Positions 6,635 to 15,250 of a DNA stretch of 21,292 nt are shown here, piece after piece; position 1 is the stretch's first letter, and each line of letters begins with the position of its first letter. Origin of the DNA: RGIG5327 sp045612485 (GTDB lineage Bacteria; Verrucomicrobiota; Lentisphaeria; Victivallales; UBA1829). Below the pieces are notes generated by a model that made no database searches, was not told the DNA's origin, and was given only the letters and a program-made list of their open reading frames with translations. The translations under genes were made by a program, and so were the position numbers. The stretch covers positions 1 to 21,292 of the forward strand of contig JAZKZE010000052.1 in assembly GCA_045612485.1 (NCBI GenBank), written 5' to 3'.

Positions 6635-8488
6635 ATGAACAGAAATCTATATCTCAATATCACAGTGACCCTGCTGTTTATGTTTCTGATCGTTTCTGTG
6701 ATCCTTTTTGTACAGGCACTGGATCAGATGCGTTTTGCTGTGGAGGATATGAAAAAGACTTTACAACAGTATCCGGCAGTTTCTTCCGTACAGAAAGAGA
6801 TCATATATACGGAAGGCAAAAAAGCTGTTTCCCCGGAAGAAACGGCGGAAATCGCCAATAAAAACTACTACGACAGAAATGCCCGGTCCGGCGGCAGACT
6901 TATTTCCGCCTTCGCCTCTGATGTGGGAAATATGAACTACCTGATCAACAATGATGCCTATGTATCCAGGATCTATGCAAAAGTCAATGATTCTCTTGCA
7001 GAACGGGATTATCAGGATGCCGGAAGCGGAAAATATAAACCCAAAATGGCACATTCCTGGAAAAGTTCCAAAGATAAATTACGCTGGAGGATCCGTTTGC
7101 GGAAAGGGATCTTATGGCATGATTTCACAGATCCTGTCACAGGAAAAAAGTGGAAAAACAGAGAGGTGACAGCCCATGATTTCAAATTTTATGTGGATAC
7201 TGTAAAAGATCCCTCTGTGGATGCCTCCCCGCTGCGTTCCTATCTGGCGGATCTGGACAGGATAGAAGTTTTTGACGACTATGAATTTGACGTGATCTGG
7301 AAAAAACCCTATTTTCTTTCAGAGGATATTACCTTATCCCTCTCCCCGCTTCCCCGCCATTTGTATCACGCCTATGACGGCCCCTTTGACGGGAAAAAAT
7401 TCAATGATGACCATAAAAGAAACAGGATCATTGCCGGATGCGGTCCCTACCTTTTTGAAAAATGGGAAAAAGGAAAAAGGATCGTTCTGCGGCGGAATGA
7501 AAAGTATTACGGAAAAAAACTGGGGATCATGCCGCCTCTGGAAGTGATCGCCTTTGACATCATCCAGCACCCCAATACCCGTTTGCAGAGTCTTCTTTCC
7601 GGCGATCTGGATATAGACAGCCTTACCGCAGACCAGTGGGTGAACAGAACCAATACCGCTGAATTTGCTCCGGGCGGCACATTGAAAAAGCTCCAGTATG
7701 CAGCATTTTCCTACAACTATATAGGTCTGAATCAGAAATATCCCGTTTTCAGGGATAAAAAAGTCCGGCAGGCTTTAAGTTACCTTATTGACAGGAAAAA
7801 GATCTTGAAAGATGTATATTTCAATCTTGCCGATACCGTTACCGGGCCATTTTCCCCCAATTCAGACGCATGCAATCCCGCCCTTGCCCCTTATCCCTTC
7901 TCCATTGAAAAAGCGAAAAAACTTCTTGCGGAACAGGGCTGGAAGGATGTGGATCATGACGGTATTCTGGAAAAAGACGGAAAAAAACTTGCTTTTACTG
8001 TCATATTTCCCGGTTCAGCCACAACTTACAGAAAGATGCTCCCCATCATAAAAGAAGATATGGCAAAAGCCGGTGTGAGAATGGATCTTCTGGGGATCGA
8101 ATGGAGCGTACTTGTAAAAAGAGTGGAGGAAAAATCCTTTGAAGCGTGTGCATTAGGCTGGACAGGGACTCTGAAACCCGATCCGTTCCAATTGTGGCAC
8201 TCTTCCCAGGCAGTCATCCCCTCCTCCAGCAATCACTGTTTCTATGTGAGTAAAGAAGCTGACTCTCTTATAGAAAAGATCCGGCTCACCTTTGACGGAA
8301 AAGAAAGGACCCGTCTTTATCACAAGTTCCACTCCCTTCTCTATGAGGATGCCCCTTATATCTTTCTTTTTGCCCCGCGGAATCTTACCGTGATCCATAA
8401 CCGCTATCAGAATGTGAAAGTCTTCCGGGATTTTCTTGCCACAGATCTCCTCTGGGTACAGGGACCTCAACAGAAGAAGCTGCCGTAA
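6635..8488 (+). CDS. Membrane-anchored family-5 extracytoplasmic solute-binding protein (oligopeptide type)
   Basis: 617 residues. One uncleaved-looking hydrophobic segment (about 7-29) is followed by a charged linker and then a complete SBP_bac_5 domain. Recognisable features are the GGRLISAFASDVGNMNYL opening, RIRLRKGILWHDF, the REVTAHDFKFYVD segment, GCGPYLFEKWEKGKRIVLRRN, and the C-terminal LLYEDAPYIFLFAPRNL. Such proteins deliver peptides or other solutes to Dpp/Opp-type ABC transporters. No lipobox is seen, so the anchor is the N-terminal helix. No permease or ATPase gene is nearby, which makes it an orphan binding protein here. The ribosome site AAGGACGG precedes the ATG, and the gene opens the rightward cluster behind a good promoter. 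The ligand is unknown. Confidence 0.87.
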   Translation: MNRNLYLNITVTLLFMFLIVSVILFVQALDQMRFAVEDMKKTLQQYPAVSSVQKEIIYTEGKKAVSPEETAEIANKNYYDRNARSGGRLISAFASDVGNMNYLINNDAYVSRIYAKVNDSLAERDYQDAGSGKYKPKMAHSWKSSKDKLRWRIRLRKGILWHDFTDPVTGKKWKNREVTAHDFKFYVDTVKDPSVDASPLRSYLADLDRIEVFDDYEFDVIWKKPYFLSEDITLSLSPLPRHLYHAYDGPFDGKKFNDDHKRNRIIAGCGPYLFEKWEKGKRIVLRRNEKYYGKKLGIMPPLEVIAFDIIQHPNTRLQSLLSGDLDIDSLTADQWVNRTNTAEFAPGGTLKKLQYAAFSYNYIGLNQKYPVFRDKKVRQALSYLIDRKKILKDVYFNLADTVTGPFSPNSDACNPALAPYPFSIEKAKKLLAEQGWKDVDHDGILEKDGKKLAFTVIFPGSATTYRKMLPIIKEDMAKAGVRMDLLGIEWSVLVKRVEEKSFEACALGWTGTLKPDPFQLWHSSQAVIPSSSNHCFYVSKEADSLIEKIRLTFDGKERTRLYHKFHSLLYEDAPYIFLFAPRNLTVIHNRYQNVKVFRDFLATDLLWVQGPQQKKLP

Positions 8489-8526
8489 AGAATTCACAAA
8501 AAAAACTATATATCAGGAATAGTTAC

Positions 8527-10023
8527 ATGAAAGAAAACATACAATCTTTACTGAACGCCCCCTGCGGCAGATCTTTTCTGATGAGAAAAAGTTTCCTTAT
8601 TTTTCTCATCATCAGCTGCGGGATGCTTTTTGCCGCATTAAGTTACCTTTTCCGGGCATTATGGTTTGATGAAGTCCTTACCATGGAAGTATTTGTACAC
8701 CCTCTCCCTCTTTCACGCATCTATTTTTCCTATAATATACCCAATAATCATATCATCTACACTCTTGCCCAGAAGCTGTGGATCCTTTTCATAGAAGCGG
8801 ACGGACCGAAACCTTATTTTCTCTACCGTTTCGTTTCTCTCTTTGCAGCAGTACCTGCCATTTACCTTATTGTCCGTTTCTTCATACGCAAAGCAGGTGC
8901 TTCCGGCGCACTTGTGGCTGCGGCATTGTGTCTGAATACAACATTCATCCTTTTTGCCACAAGCATAAGAGGGTATATGTTCTCTTTTCTTTTCTGTACA
9001 GCAGCCTTTATCGCCGCTGAAAAATTTGTAAAGAAGCCCTCCTTCCTTACCGCATTCTCCTACTTTTTCTGGTGTATTCTTTCCATAGGCACCATTCCCG
9101 CCAACCTTGCTTCCCTGGGGGCAAGTGTGGGCTTTTTTGTCCCCGCGCTTTTTTTCAGAAAGAAACGGAGGATGAAACTTCTCCTCTATCTGGCAATAAC
9201 CCCCTTTGTCACACTGTTTATCTTTTATCTTCCCATTGCCAGGAAATTTTTTGCCAATATGGACAGGGGCGAAGGCTGGACAAGTCCGGGGGCTGCCGCC
9301 CACAATCTGTATTTTTCCTTTATTATCATCTTTCTTTTCATCCTTCCCTTTGCGGCGGCGGGAGCAGTAAGGATATTCCAAAAACTTCCCCGTTTACGGT
9401 ATAATGTCATCATATTTCTTATGATCTTCCTCATTCCGGTACCGGCATTTTTCGTTTTCAAAAATGCGGCTTTTCCCCGGGTATTTTTCCCCATATTCCC
9501 TGTATGGGCGGCAGTCCTCATGTACGGACTGTGTATGTATGTAAAAACGGAAAAAAACAAACTTTTACGGTATCTACCCTTTATTCTCCAGATCCCCTCA
9601 ACGATCCTTTTACTGAATTTTGCTCCTGCTGTAAGTGATTTTCTTTTTATAAGCGGCAGGGATGACGATCTTACCATGCCATACCATCTGCGGCACACCT
9701 TCACCCCGGAGATCATCCTCAAAGAGATCAATAAAAGGATCCAGGCAGGGGAAAAACTCTATGTATATTCCACCTTCCATTCCGATGCCCCCGCCAATGC
9801 TTTTCAGGTCATGGTCATGGGACTGCCACCGGATGTAGTGAGAACAGATGTTTTCGGCGGCTTCTGGGAAAAGGAACTTCTGGAACGGCACAAGGAAGGG
9901 TATCACATCTATTTTCTTACAGGAAATGAACTGGATCTGCAATACAATATCCGCAGATTCGGACTTCATGGAAGTGAACCTGTCCTCATCCACCAGTATC
10001 AGAGGCTGGACAGAATATATTGA
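8527..10023 (+). CDS. Polytopic GT-C (PMT/ArnT-like) membrane glycosyltransferase
   Basis: 498 residues with roughly nine to eleven hydrophobic helices through residue ~380 and a soluble C-terminal part of about 110 residues. After the first helix, the first outer loop carries LWFDEVLTMEV with the Asp48-Glu49 pair that is the catalytic/metal signature of GT-C enzymes such as protein O-mannosyltransferases and ArnT, which use polyprenyl-phosphate sugars as donors. SIRGYMFSFLF and FPRVFFPIFPVWA are also typical of the class. It starts 38 bases after the preceding gene with an AGGAA ribosome site; a start 18 codons later (MRKSFLIFL) is possible. Acceptor and sugar cannot be read from the sequence. 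A role in envelope or secreted-protein glycosylation is an inference. Confidence 0.75.
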   Translation: MKENIQSLLNAPCGRSFLMRKSFLIFLIISCGMLFAALSYLFRALWFDEVLTMEVFVHPLPLSRIYFSYNIPNNHIIYTLAQKLWILFIEADGPKPYFLYRFVSLFAAVPAIYLIVRFFIRKAGASGALVAAALCLNTTFILFATSIRGYMFSFLFCTAAFIAAEKFVKKPSFLTAFSYFFWCILSIGTIPANLASLGASVGFFVPALFFRKKRRMKLLLYLAITPFVTLFIFYLPIARKFFANMDRGEGWTSPGAAAHNLYFSFIIIFLFILPFAAAGAVRIFQKLPRLRYNVIIFLMIFLIPVPAFFVFKNAAFPRVFFPIFPVWAAVLMYGLCMYVKTEKNKLLRYLPFILQIPSTILLLNFAPAVSDFLFISGRDDDLTMPYHLRHTFTPEIILKEINKRIQAGEKLYVYSTFHSDAPANAFQVMVMGLPPDVVRTDVFGGFWEKELLERHKEGYHIYFLTGNELDLQYNIRRFGLHGSEPVLIHQYQRLDRIY

Positions 10024-10068
10024 AAAGTACAGAAAAGTAACCAGGAACATCACAACGGGAGAAATATC

Positions 10069-11214
10069 ATGCTTATTACAGGAAATGTAGTTACAAAAGA
10101 AAGTTGTTTTTACGGCGAACTGGAATGGGAAAAAGACCGGATCACAGCAATAAGATCTCTGGGGGAAATGAGGGAAAAGACTTCCTTCATTCTTGCAGGC
10201 TTCATTGATACGCATTTTCACGGCATGGGTTCCTTTGATGCTGAAGAAGCGGATTCTCTGGAAGGAATTGCTGCATTTGCAGCGGAAAAAGGGCTTACCA
10301 GTATTGCACCGACCCTTTCAACACTCCCCCGGGAACATACCGTTAACTGGCTGAAAAAAGTCCGTTCTCTGACAGAGGCGGAAGATAACGGGACAAAGGG
10401 GGCAAAAATAGCAGGGGCTCATCTGGAAGGGCCCTGGCTTTCCCACCGTTTCAAGGGGGGGATGCGGGAAGATATGCTGCGGCTCCCCACCATGGAGGAA
10501 GCGACTCTTTATGTAAAAACTGCCGGAGATACGCTGAAGATCGTTACCATTGCCCCGGAATTGCCCGGAAGCAGAGAGGTCATCACCTATCTGAAGAAGA
10601 ATAACATTACTGTATCCCTGGGACACTCGGAATGTCCTCCGGAAGATTTTCCCGGCTATGTTGATCTGGGCATAAGTCAGGTATGCCACCTTTTTGATGC
10701 CTATGATGTACCGGTAAGCAATGGGGGAGTAAGACAGCCTGCTCTTACGGATATGATCCTTGTGGATGATTCTGTTATGATCGAAGTCATCCTTGATGGT
10801 CTGCACGTCCCTGAAAAACTTATCCACCTTATCCATAAAGCGGCAGGAGCTGGAAGGATCATAGGAATAACAGACGCTATGCAGGGGGCAGGTCTTCCCT
10901 GCGGCAGATTCCTGTGCGAAGGCAGATGGTATGTTATCAAAGACGGGGATGTGGGCAGACTGGAGGAGACCGGCGGGATCGTCGGTTCCTCTCTTACCAT
11001 AAACAGGGCATTCCTCAATATGACACAGAGATTCGGCTTCACCCCCAGTGAAGCCTCCCGGTGTCTTTCCGCCAATCCGGCAAAAGTACTGGGGCTGGAA
11101 AACAGAACCGGGGAACTCAAAGAGGGGCTTGCCGCCGATATTGCCATCCTTGCCCCCGATTCCCTTACCGTGGAAAAAACCATTGTCAACGGCAATACGG
11201 TTTACGGAATGTAA
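10069..11214 (+). CDS. nagA: N-acetylglucosamine-6-phosphate deacetylase (NagA-type amidohydrolase)
   Basis: 381 residues, normal for NagA, which removes acetate from GlcNAc-6-phosphate so that the amino sugar enters glycolysis or cell-wall synthesis. Key positions are present: the FIDTHFHG strand (His49, His51), AHLEGPW with metal-binding Glu120, SLGHSE with His186, CHLFDAY with His207, DGLHVP with substrate-contact His246, and ITDAMQGAG with the catalytic Asp269. The usual HLFNAM motif is HLFDAY here, a change beside the sugar-phosphate site. Related deacetylases for other amino-sugar phosphates exist, so the exact substrate is not certain. The ribosome site GGGAGAAA precedes the ATG. It lies 45 bases after the glycosyltransferase and 22 before the hydrolase, consistent with one transcript. 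No nagB is in view. Confidence 0.85.
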   Translation: MLITGNVVTKESCFYGELEWEKDRITAIRSLGEMREKTSFILAGFIDTHFHGMGSFDAEEADSLEGIAAFAAEKGLTSIAPTLSTLPREHTVNWLKKVRSLTEAEDNGTKGAKIAGAHLEGPWLSHRFKGGMREDMLRLPTMEEATLYVKTAGDTLKIVTIAPELPGSREVITYLKKNNITVSLGHSECPPEDFPGYVDLGISQVCHLFDAYDVPVSNGGVRQPALTDMILVDDSVMIEVILDGLHVPEKLIHLIHKAAGAGRIIGITDAMQGAGLPCGRFLCEGRWYVIKDGDVGRLEETGGIVGSSLTINRAFLNMTQRFGFTPSEASRCLSANPAKVLGLENRTGELKEGLAADIAILAPDSLTVEKTIVNGNTVYGM

Positions 11215-11236
11215 TATAATAACGGGAAATGACGGT

Positions 11237-12112
11237 ATGACACAGGAAGATAAAATACTGCTGGAAAAATATCTGCCCTTCCGCCGTAACTATATGCGTG
11301 TGGATTCCTGGCACATTCACTATATTGACGAAGGGGAAGGGGAAACGGTCATGCTTTTCCATGCCTGTCCCATGTGGTGTTTTTCCTATAGAAAACTCAT
11401 TGCCTCCCTTTCCAAAAAATACAGGGTGATCGCTCCGGATCTTCCCGGGTTCGGGCTTTCGGACAAGCCGGAGGATTTTGATTATATGCTCAACAGCTAT
11501 ATATTCCTTCTGGAAGAGTTCATCCAGAATCTGAATCTTTCCCGTATCCATATCGTCGGTCACGGCTGGGGGGGAACGATCGCTATGGGATATGCTGTCC
11601 AGCATCCGGGTATGATCGGATCCATCACCATGATGAACAGTATTGCCTTCTCCCATTATTCCCTGCCGCTGCGCATGGTTCTCTGCCGGGTACCGTTTGT
11701 GGGATCTTTCCTGACCGTATATACAAAAATCATGGAATCCGGTTACAGAAAACTCCCCGGAGAGATCAAAAGATGTTACGACATCCCCCTGGAGGAGCCG
11801 AACGGAAAAGAGCCTCTGCTGCGTTTTGTCCAGACGATCCCCTCCGTACCGGAAGCAGATACAGTTCAATCCATCCTTGCCATTGAAGCGGGTCTGTGGA
11901 TGTTCCGCAGAACTCCGGTAAGGATCATCTGGGGTCAGAAAGATTGGTTGTATAATAAAAAGGCATTGCGTCTGTGGCATAAAAACCTCCCCAATGCAGA
12001 AATCTATTCTCTCCCCAATGCGGGAAGATACATCCAGGAAGATGTTCCTGAAGAACTGGAAAACCTTATTACGGAATTTCTTGACAAAAACTCTGAAAAA
12101 ACACAAAATTAA
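11237..12112 (+). CDS. Alpha/beta-hydrolase-fold protein, probable pseudo-enzyme
   Basis: 291 residues of the haloalkane dehalogenase/OleB-like branch of alpha/beta hydrolases. This is shown by FHACPMWCFSYRKLI (the normal HGNPTWSFLYR segment), VIAPDLPGFGLSDKP (65-78), the nucleophile-elbow context IVGHGWGGTIAMGYA (106-120) and IIWGQKDW (230-237). The nucleophile position (normally Asp in HDWGG or Ser in GHSWGG) is Gly110, and the C-terminal catalytic His (normally GHFxQED) is Arg264 in NAGRYIQED. Only the acid, Asp236, remains. With two of three triad residues gone, hydrolysis is unlikely; a binding or structural role is an inference. The frame is intact and well preserved. The start follows an ACGGGAAATGACGG stretch. 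It sits 22 bases after nagA and 31 before the MetFV-like gene. Confidence 0.82.
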   Translation: MTQEDKILLEKYLPFRRNYMRVDSWHIHYIDEGEGETVMLFHACPMWCFSYRKLIASLSKKYRVIAPDLPGFGLSDKPEDFDYMLNSYIFLLEEFIQNLNLSRIHIVGHGWGGTIAMGYAVQHPGMIGSITMMNSIAFSHYSLPLRMVLCRVPFVGSFLTVYTKIMESGYRKLPGEIKRCYDIPLEEPNGKEPLLRFVQTIPSVPEADTVQSILAIEAGLWMFRRTPVRIIWGQKDWLYNKKALRLWHKNLPNAEIYSLPNAGRYIQEDVPEELENLITEFLDKNSEKTQN

Positions 12113-12143
12113 ATATATTTTCACCGGCAGAAAAGTACAGACC

Positions 12144-13607
12144 ATGAGAAAACAGCAAATGAATACGCCGCAGGGCATACAACTGGAACTGAATTTCAAC
12201 GGAATAGACGGCAACCGTTTCAAAGAACATCTGGACAACGGCGATTTTACCGTTCTTATTGAAACCCATGCCCCTCCCGGCAACATCAAAAAGGAAGATG
12301 CAGGAGAACTGGGAACAGAACTGGAATATACCGTAAGTGCCCGCACAAAGATCTTTTCCGCACTGGCATTCACCGACCGCTGGAGTTATGCCAATGCCAT
12401 GGATAATGTGGAATATGCCTCCATGATCTGTCCCCGGGAACGGGACAGACACGTTCTCTTCCTTTCCGGAAGGATGAAAACGACCGATGAACTTCTTGCA
12501 GTTGCCGGTCACGCACAGAATGAAGGCTTCCGCAATATAGTCCCCGTTTCCGGAAAAACCAACAGGGAGGATTCCCTGCGCTCTTTACATTCCGGCAAAA
12601 CTTTTTTCACGGAAAGCGTTCCTGTTTTGCAGGCATTGCAGGAAAAATTCGGCAATTCTCTTTTTAGCGGCTGTACGGTAAATCCTTTTCAATATACAGC
12701 TCCTGCCGTTCTTGCCCAGACAGGAAAATTCATGAAAAAAGTTTCCTGCGGTGCCTCCTTTGCCATAGGAAGTTACGGCTGGGATTTAAAAAAACTTCAG
12801 GAATTGCGCTGTTCTCTTTTCCGCCGCGGCAGAACGATTCCGCTTATCAGCGGGTTCATGATGCTTACCGCAGATTATGCGGAGGAGATCTGTGCCGGAA
12901 AAGTTCCCGGAGTACATCTTTCCCCTGATTTGCAACTTATGCTCCGTCAGGAGGGGATGCATTCGGCAGCCCAGTTTGAAGCCGCCCAGTTACGGCGTTT
13001 GCAGATCCATGCCGCCGGAGCAAAATTCCTCGGATGCAGCGGACTTATCCTTTCCCATGTGGAAAAACCCGCCCAGGCGGAAAGTCTTTTACGCAGAATC
13101 GAAGAAGCTCTGGAAGAATTTTCCACCTTTGAAGAGTGGTACAGTGCCTATTGTGAATATTACGGAAGACTGGATATGGCTCCATACCCCTACAGATTTT
13201 ATGCCTTTGAAGATCTTCTTCAGAAATTATATACGGCAGAACTGCCGGACGTCACCACAGTGGAATTTCCGCAGGAAACCTTTTTCAACCGTATGAGAAA
13301 GTCTCTTCTGGAAAAACTTTTTGCCGACGCAGATAAACTGCCTTCTTCCGAAAGAAGACTTACCAAAAAGTTCCTCGCCTCCTGCCGTTCCTGTTCCAAC
13401 TGCCGTTTGCCTCTTACAGGCTTTGTCTGTCCGGAACGCTGTCCCAAAAAGATGGCAAACGGTCCCTGTGGAAATGCTTTGGCAGACGGAAGCTGTTTCC
13501 ATACAGGAAAAGAGTGTATTTTTGCGGAATGTGTCCGGTATGCTGTGGCAAAAAATGATTTCTCTTTTCTGGAAGAGATCATTGCCCGGCAGGGGACAGA
13601 AAGATAA
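12144..13607 (+). CDS. MetF-like methylenetetrahydrofolate reductase fused to a MetV-type cysteine-rich C-terminal domain
   Basis: 487 residues. The first ~320 resemble the flavin TIM barrel of methylenetetrahydrofolate reductase: FTVLIETHAPPG with the expected Glu40, then AFTDRW, an A-N-A-M segment, RERDRHVLFLSGRMKTTDELL and GFRNIVPVSG. The C-terminal part (about 410-470) is an MTHFR_C/MetV domain with nine cysteines from 414 to 463, including CPKKMANGPCGNALADGSC, which matches the family motif CPKxxxNGPCGG. In acetogens MetV partners MetF as a separate subunit; here both lie in one chain. After VPVSG the conserved Asp of the normal GD motif is Lys138, so activity is not assured. The start at 12144 was chosen because upstream starts would lie deep within the hydrolase gene; the ribosome site is weak, and Met6 (12159) is an alternative. 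It is last in the rightward cluster. Confidence 0.82.
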   Translation: MRKQQMNTPQGIQLELNFNGIDGNRFKEHLDNGDFTVLIETHAPPGNIKKEDAGELGTELEYTVSARTKIFSALAFTDRWSYANAMDNVEYASMICPRERDRHVLFLSGRMKTTDELLAVAGHAQNEGFRNIVPVSGKTNREDSLRSLHSGKTFFTESVPVLQALQEKFGNSLFSGCTVNPFQYTAPAVLAQTGKFMKKVSCGASFAIGSYGWDLKKLQELRCSLFRRGRTIPLISGFMMLTADYAEEICAGKVPGVHLSPDLQLMLRQEGMHSAAQFEAAQLRRLQIHAAGAKFLGCSGLILSHVEKPAQAESLLRRIEEALEEFSTFEEWYSAYCEYYGRLDMAPYPYRFYAFEDLLQKLYTAELPDVTTVEFPQETFFNRMRKSLLEKLFADADKLPSSERRLTKKFLASCRSCSNCRLPLTGFVCPERCPKKMANGPCGNALADGSCFHTGKECIFAECVRYAVAKNDFSFLEEIIARQGTER

Positions 13608-13613
13608 ATACGG

Positions 13614-15137
13614 TTATTGCAGACGCAATCGTACACGGTATTGCTGCATGGGAAAGCTCTCAGTATCTTTCCCTGTTTTCTGCGGATGTACCGGGGAAAG
13701 GAATATCCCCGTCATATCTTCCCCCAGTTTACCCTGATCCAGTATAGCGGCAAGATCTTTTTCTCCGGAAATACGTTTTCCATTCAGCATGACAAGGATA
13801 TCCCCCCTGCGGATCATGCCGTAGGAAATAAAATCACGGAATCCGCTGACAACAAGTCCGCTTTTAACTGGAATCCCCATTTCCCGGGCAATATCATCTG
13901 TAAGAAAAGCAAAAAACAGCCCCAGCTTTTTTTCCGCCCTTTTCAGGGTATCGGAGGAATTGAATTTACGGGGAGCGATCCTGTAAACTTTTCCCATGTC
14001 TGTTTCCAGAGTGATTTTTTCCCCCGTGCCAAGCCGGATAAGTTTCCTGTTGAGAAACAGAGGATCGTGTACTGCCTCCCCGTTGATCTTTGCGATCTTC
14101 GTTCCTTCCTTCATTCCGGCAAGATCTGCCGGTGTCCCGGCAATGACTTTATGAACATAAATATATTCTTTTCCATCTTTTTCCCTGCGGAATCCGGGAA
14201 TGAGTCCGAAAGAAAGTTTCTGCACCCGTTCCGGGATCATCCATGAAAGCAGGTGTTCCAGGAGCCGCTGTACAGGAATGGCAAAGCCGATACCTGGAGC
14301 ATTTTTATAAAAGGAGATATTCATACCTATCACATCGCCATTGATATTGACGAGAGGACCTCCACTGTTGCCGGGATAGACGATGGCATCACTTTGCAGG
14401 ATGTCGGAAAAGAGGATCCTGCCGCCATAGGAAAAACTGCGTTTTGTACCGCTTAAAACTCCGGCACTTATGGAGGAACCCAGTCCGAATGGATTTCCTG
14501 CGGCGATCACCGTTTCCCCCAGAAACAGTTTTCCGGAAAAATCAAAGGTACTGCATGGAAGAGCCTCAGGCACATTGAGCAAACGCACCAATGCTATATC
14601 ATTGGCACTGTCAAAAGCCACAACTTCCGCCTCCCCCTGAAATCCGCCGGAAAGCGTAACATGGATACGCGATGCTCTGTCCACCACATGAGCATTGGTG
14701 AGAATAAGTCCGCACCGGTCGGCAACAAAACCGCTGCCCAGAGAGAAGGTCTTGGCATTTTCCTGTGTACGGAGGAAATCCTCAAAAAGACTTTGAAGCG
14801 GATCATCAGCAAAAAAAAGATCTTTTTTCCTGTTCAATCTTTCCGTTCCGATATTGACTACAGAAGGAAGAGCTTTTTCTATGGCACAGACAAGAGAATT
14901 CCGCCGGGGATCCGGAAAAAGTTCCTTTGTATTCTCCCTCCCCGCAGCAAAAACAGAGGAAAGAATCACTTCTTCTGTTTCCGCCTTATGCTTTTTCTTT
15001 TCCCCATCTTCTTTTATCTCCTTTCTGATATAAGCACTTTTCTCTTTCATTCCTGAAAAAATATCGCTGCGGAAAAGATAAATGGGAATGGCAAAGATCC
15101 CCAGAGCAATGATGTATAAAAGAATTACTTTATTCAT
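13614..15137 (-). CDS. Membrane-anchored HtrA/Deg-family serine protease with two PDZ domains
   Basis: 507 residues. An N-terminal hydrophobic segment (2-22) acts as signal or anchor, followed by a charged linker. The trypsin-like domain (about 83-300) has the complete triad: NAHVV with His150, FDSANDIALVRL with Asp180, and YPGNSGGPL with Ser258. PDZ1 lies at about 308-385 (VHKVIAGTPADLAGMKEGTKIAKINGE is part of it) and PDZ2 at about 404-470 (GMIRRGDILVMLNGKRISGE). The architecture matches DegP/DegQ-like envelope quality-control proteases. The symbol is withheld because orthology among DegP, DegQ and HtrA paralogues cannot be judged. It is divergent from the DUF2851 gene. Its stop lies only 6 bases from the stop of the MetFV-like gene, with no terminator between. 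Confidence 0.92.
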   Translation of the reverse strand: MNKVILLYIIALGIFAIPIYLFRSDIFSGMKEKSAYIRKEIKEDGEKKKHKAETEEVILSSVFAAGRENTKELFPDPRRNSLVCAIEKALPSVVNIGTERLNRKKDLFFADDPLQSLFEDFLRTQENAKTFSLGSGFVADRCGLILTNAHVVDRASRIHVTLSGGFQGEAEVVAFDSANDIALVRLLNVPEALPCSTFDFSGKLFLGETVIAAGNPFGLGSSISAGVLSGTKRSFSYGGRILFSDILQSDAIVYPGNSGGPLVNINGDVIGMNISFYKNAPGIGFAIPVQRLLEHLLSWMIPERVQKLSFGLIPGFRREKDGKEYIYVHKVIAGTPADLAGMKEGTKIAKINGEAVHDPLFLNRKLIRLGTGEKITLETDMGKVYRIAPRKFNSSDTLKRAEKKLGLFFAFLTDDIAREMGIPVKSGLVVSGFRDFISYGMIRRGDILVMLNGKRISGEKDLAAILDQGKLGEDMTGIFLSPVHPQKTGKDTESFPMQQYRVRLRLQ

Positions 15138-15186
15138 AAAACAAATCCTCTTTCAGAGATTTCTGCAAGGAAAAACATTTTCCCAT

Positions 15187-15214
15187 TTGCAATCAGACAA
15201 ATATACAGTATTGT
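15187..15214 (+). promoter_or_regulatory. Putative promoter for the DUF2851 gene
   Basis: TTGCAA at 15187-15192, a 16-base spacer and TATTGT at 15209-15214. A perfect TATAAT also occurs at 15221-15226 but without a good -35. The interval contains two ACAGTAT copies (around 15205 and 15217). All this lies in the 113-base divergent gap between the htrA-like and DUF2851 genes. Confidence 0.45.
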
Positions 15215-15250
15215 AAACAGTATAATAAAAATACATCAGGAAACAGGAAA

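Noticed and set aside
8713..9381. A 222-codon leftward frame opposite the membrane glycosyltransferase
   Set aside because: It is Lys/Gly/Cys-rich with no domain and is antisense to a clear polytopic membrane protein with the DE motif.
11186..12373. A 395-codon leftward open frame across the hydrolase and MetFV-like genes
   Set aside because: It is opposite two well-supported coding sequences, crosses their junction, and has no domain or signal.
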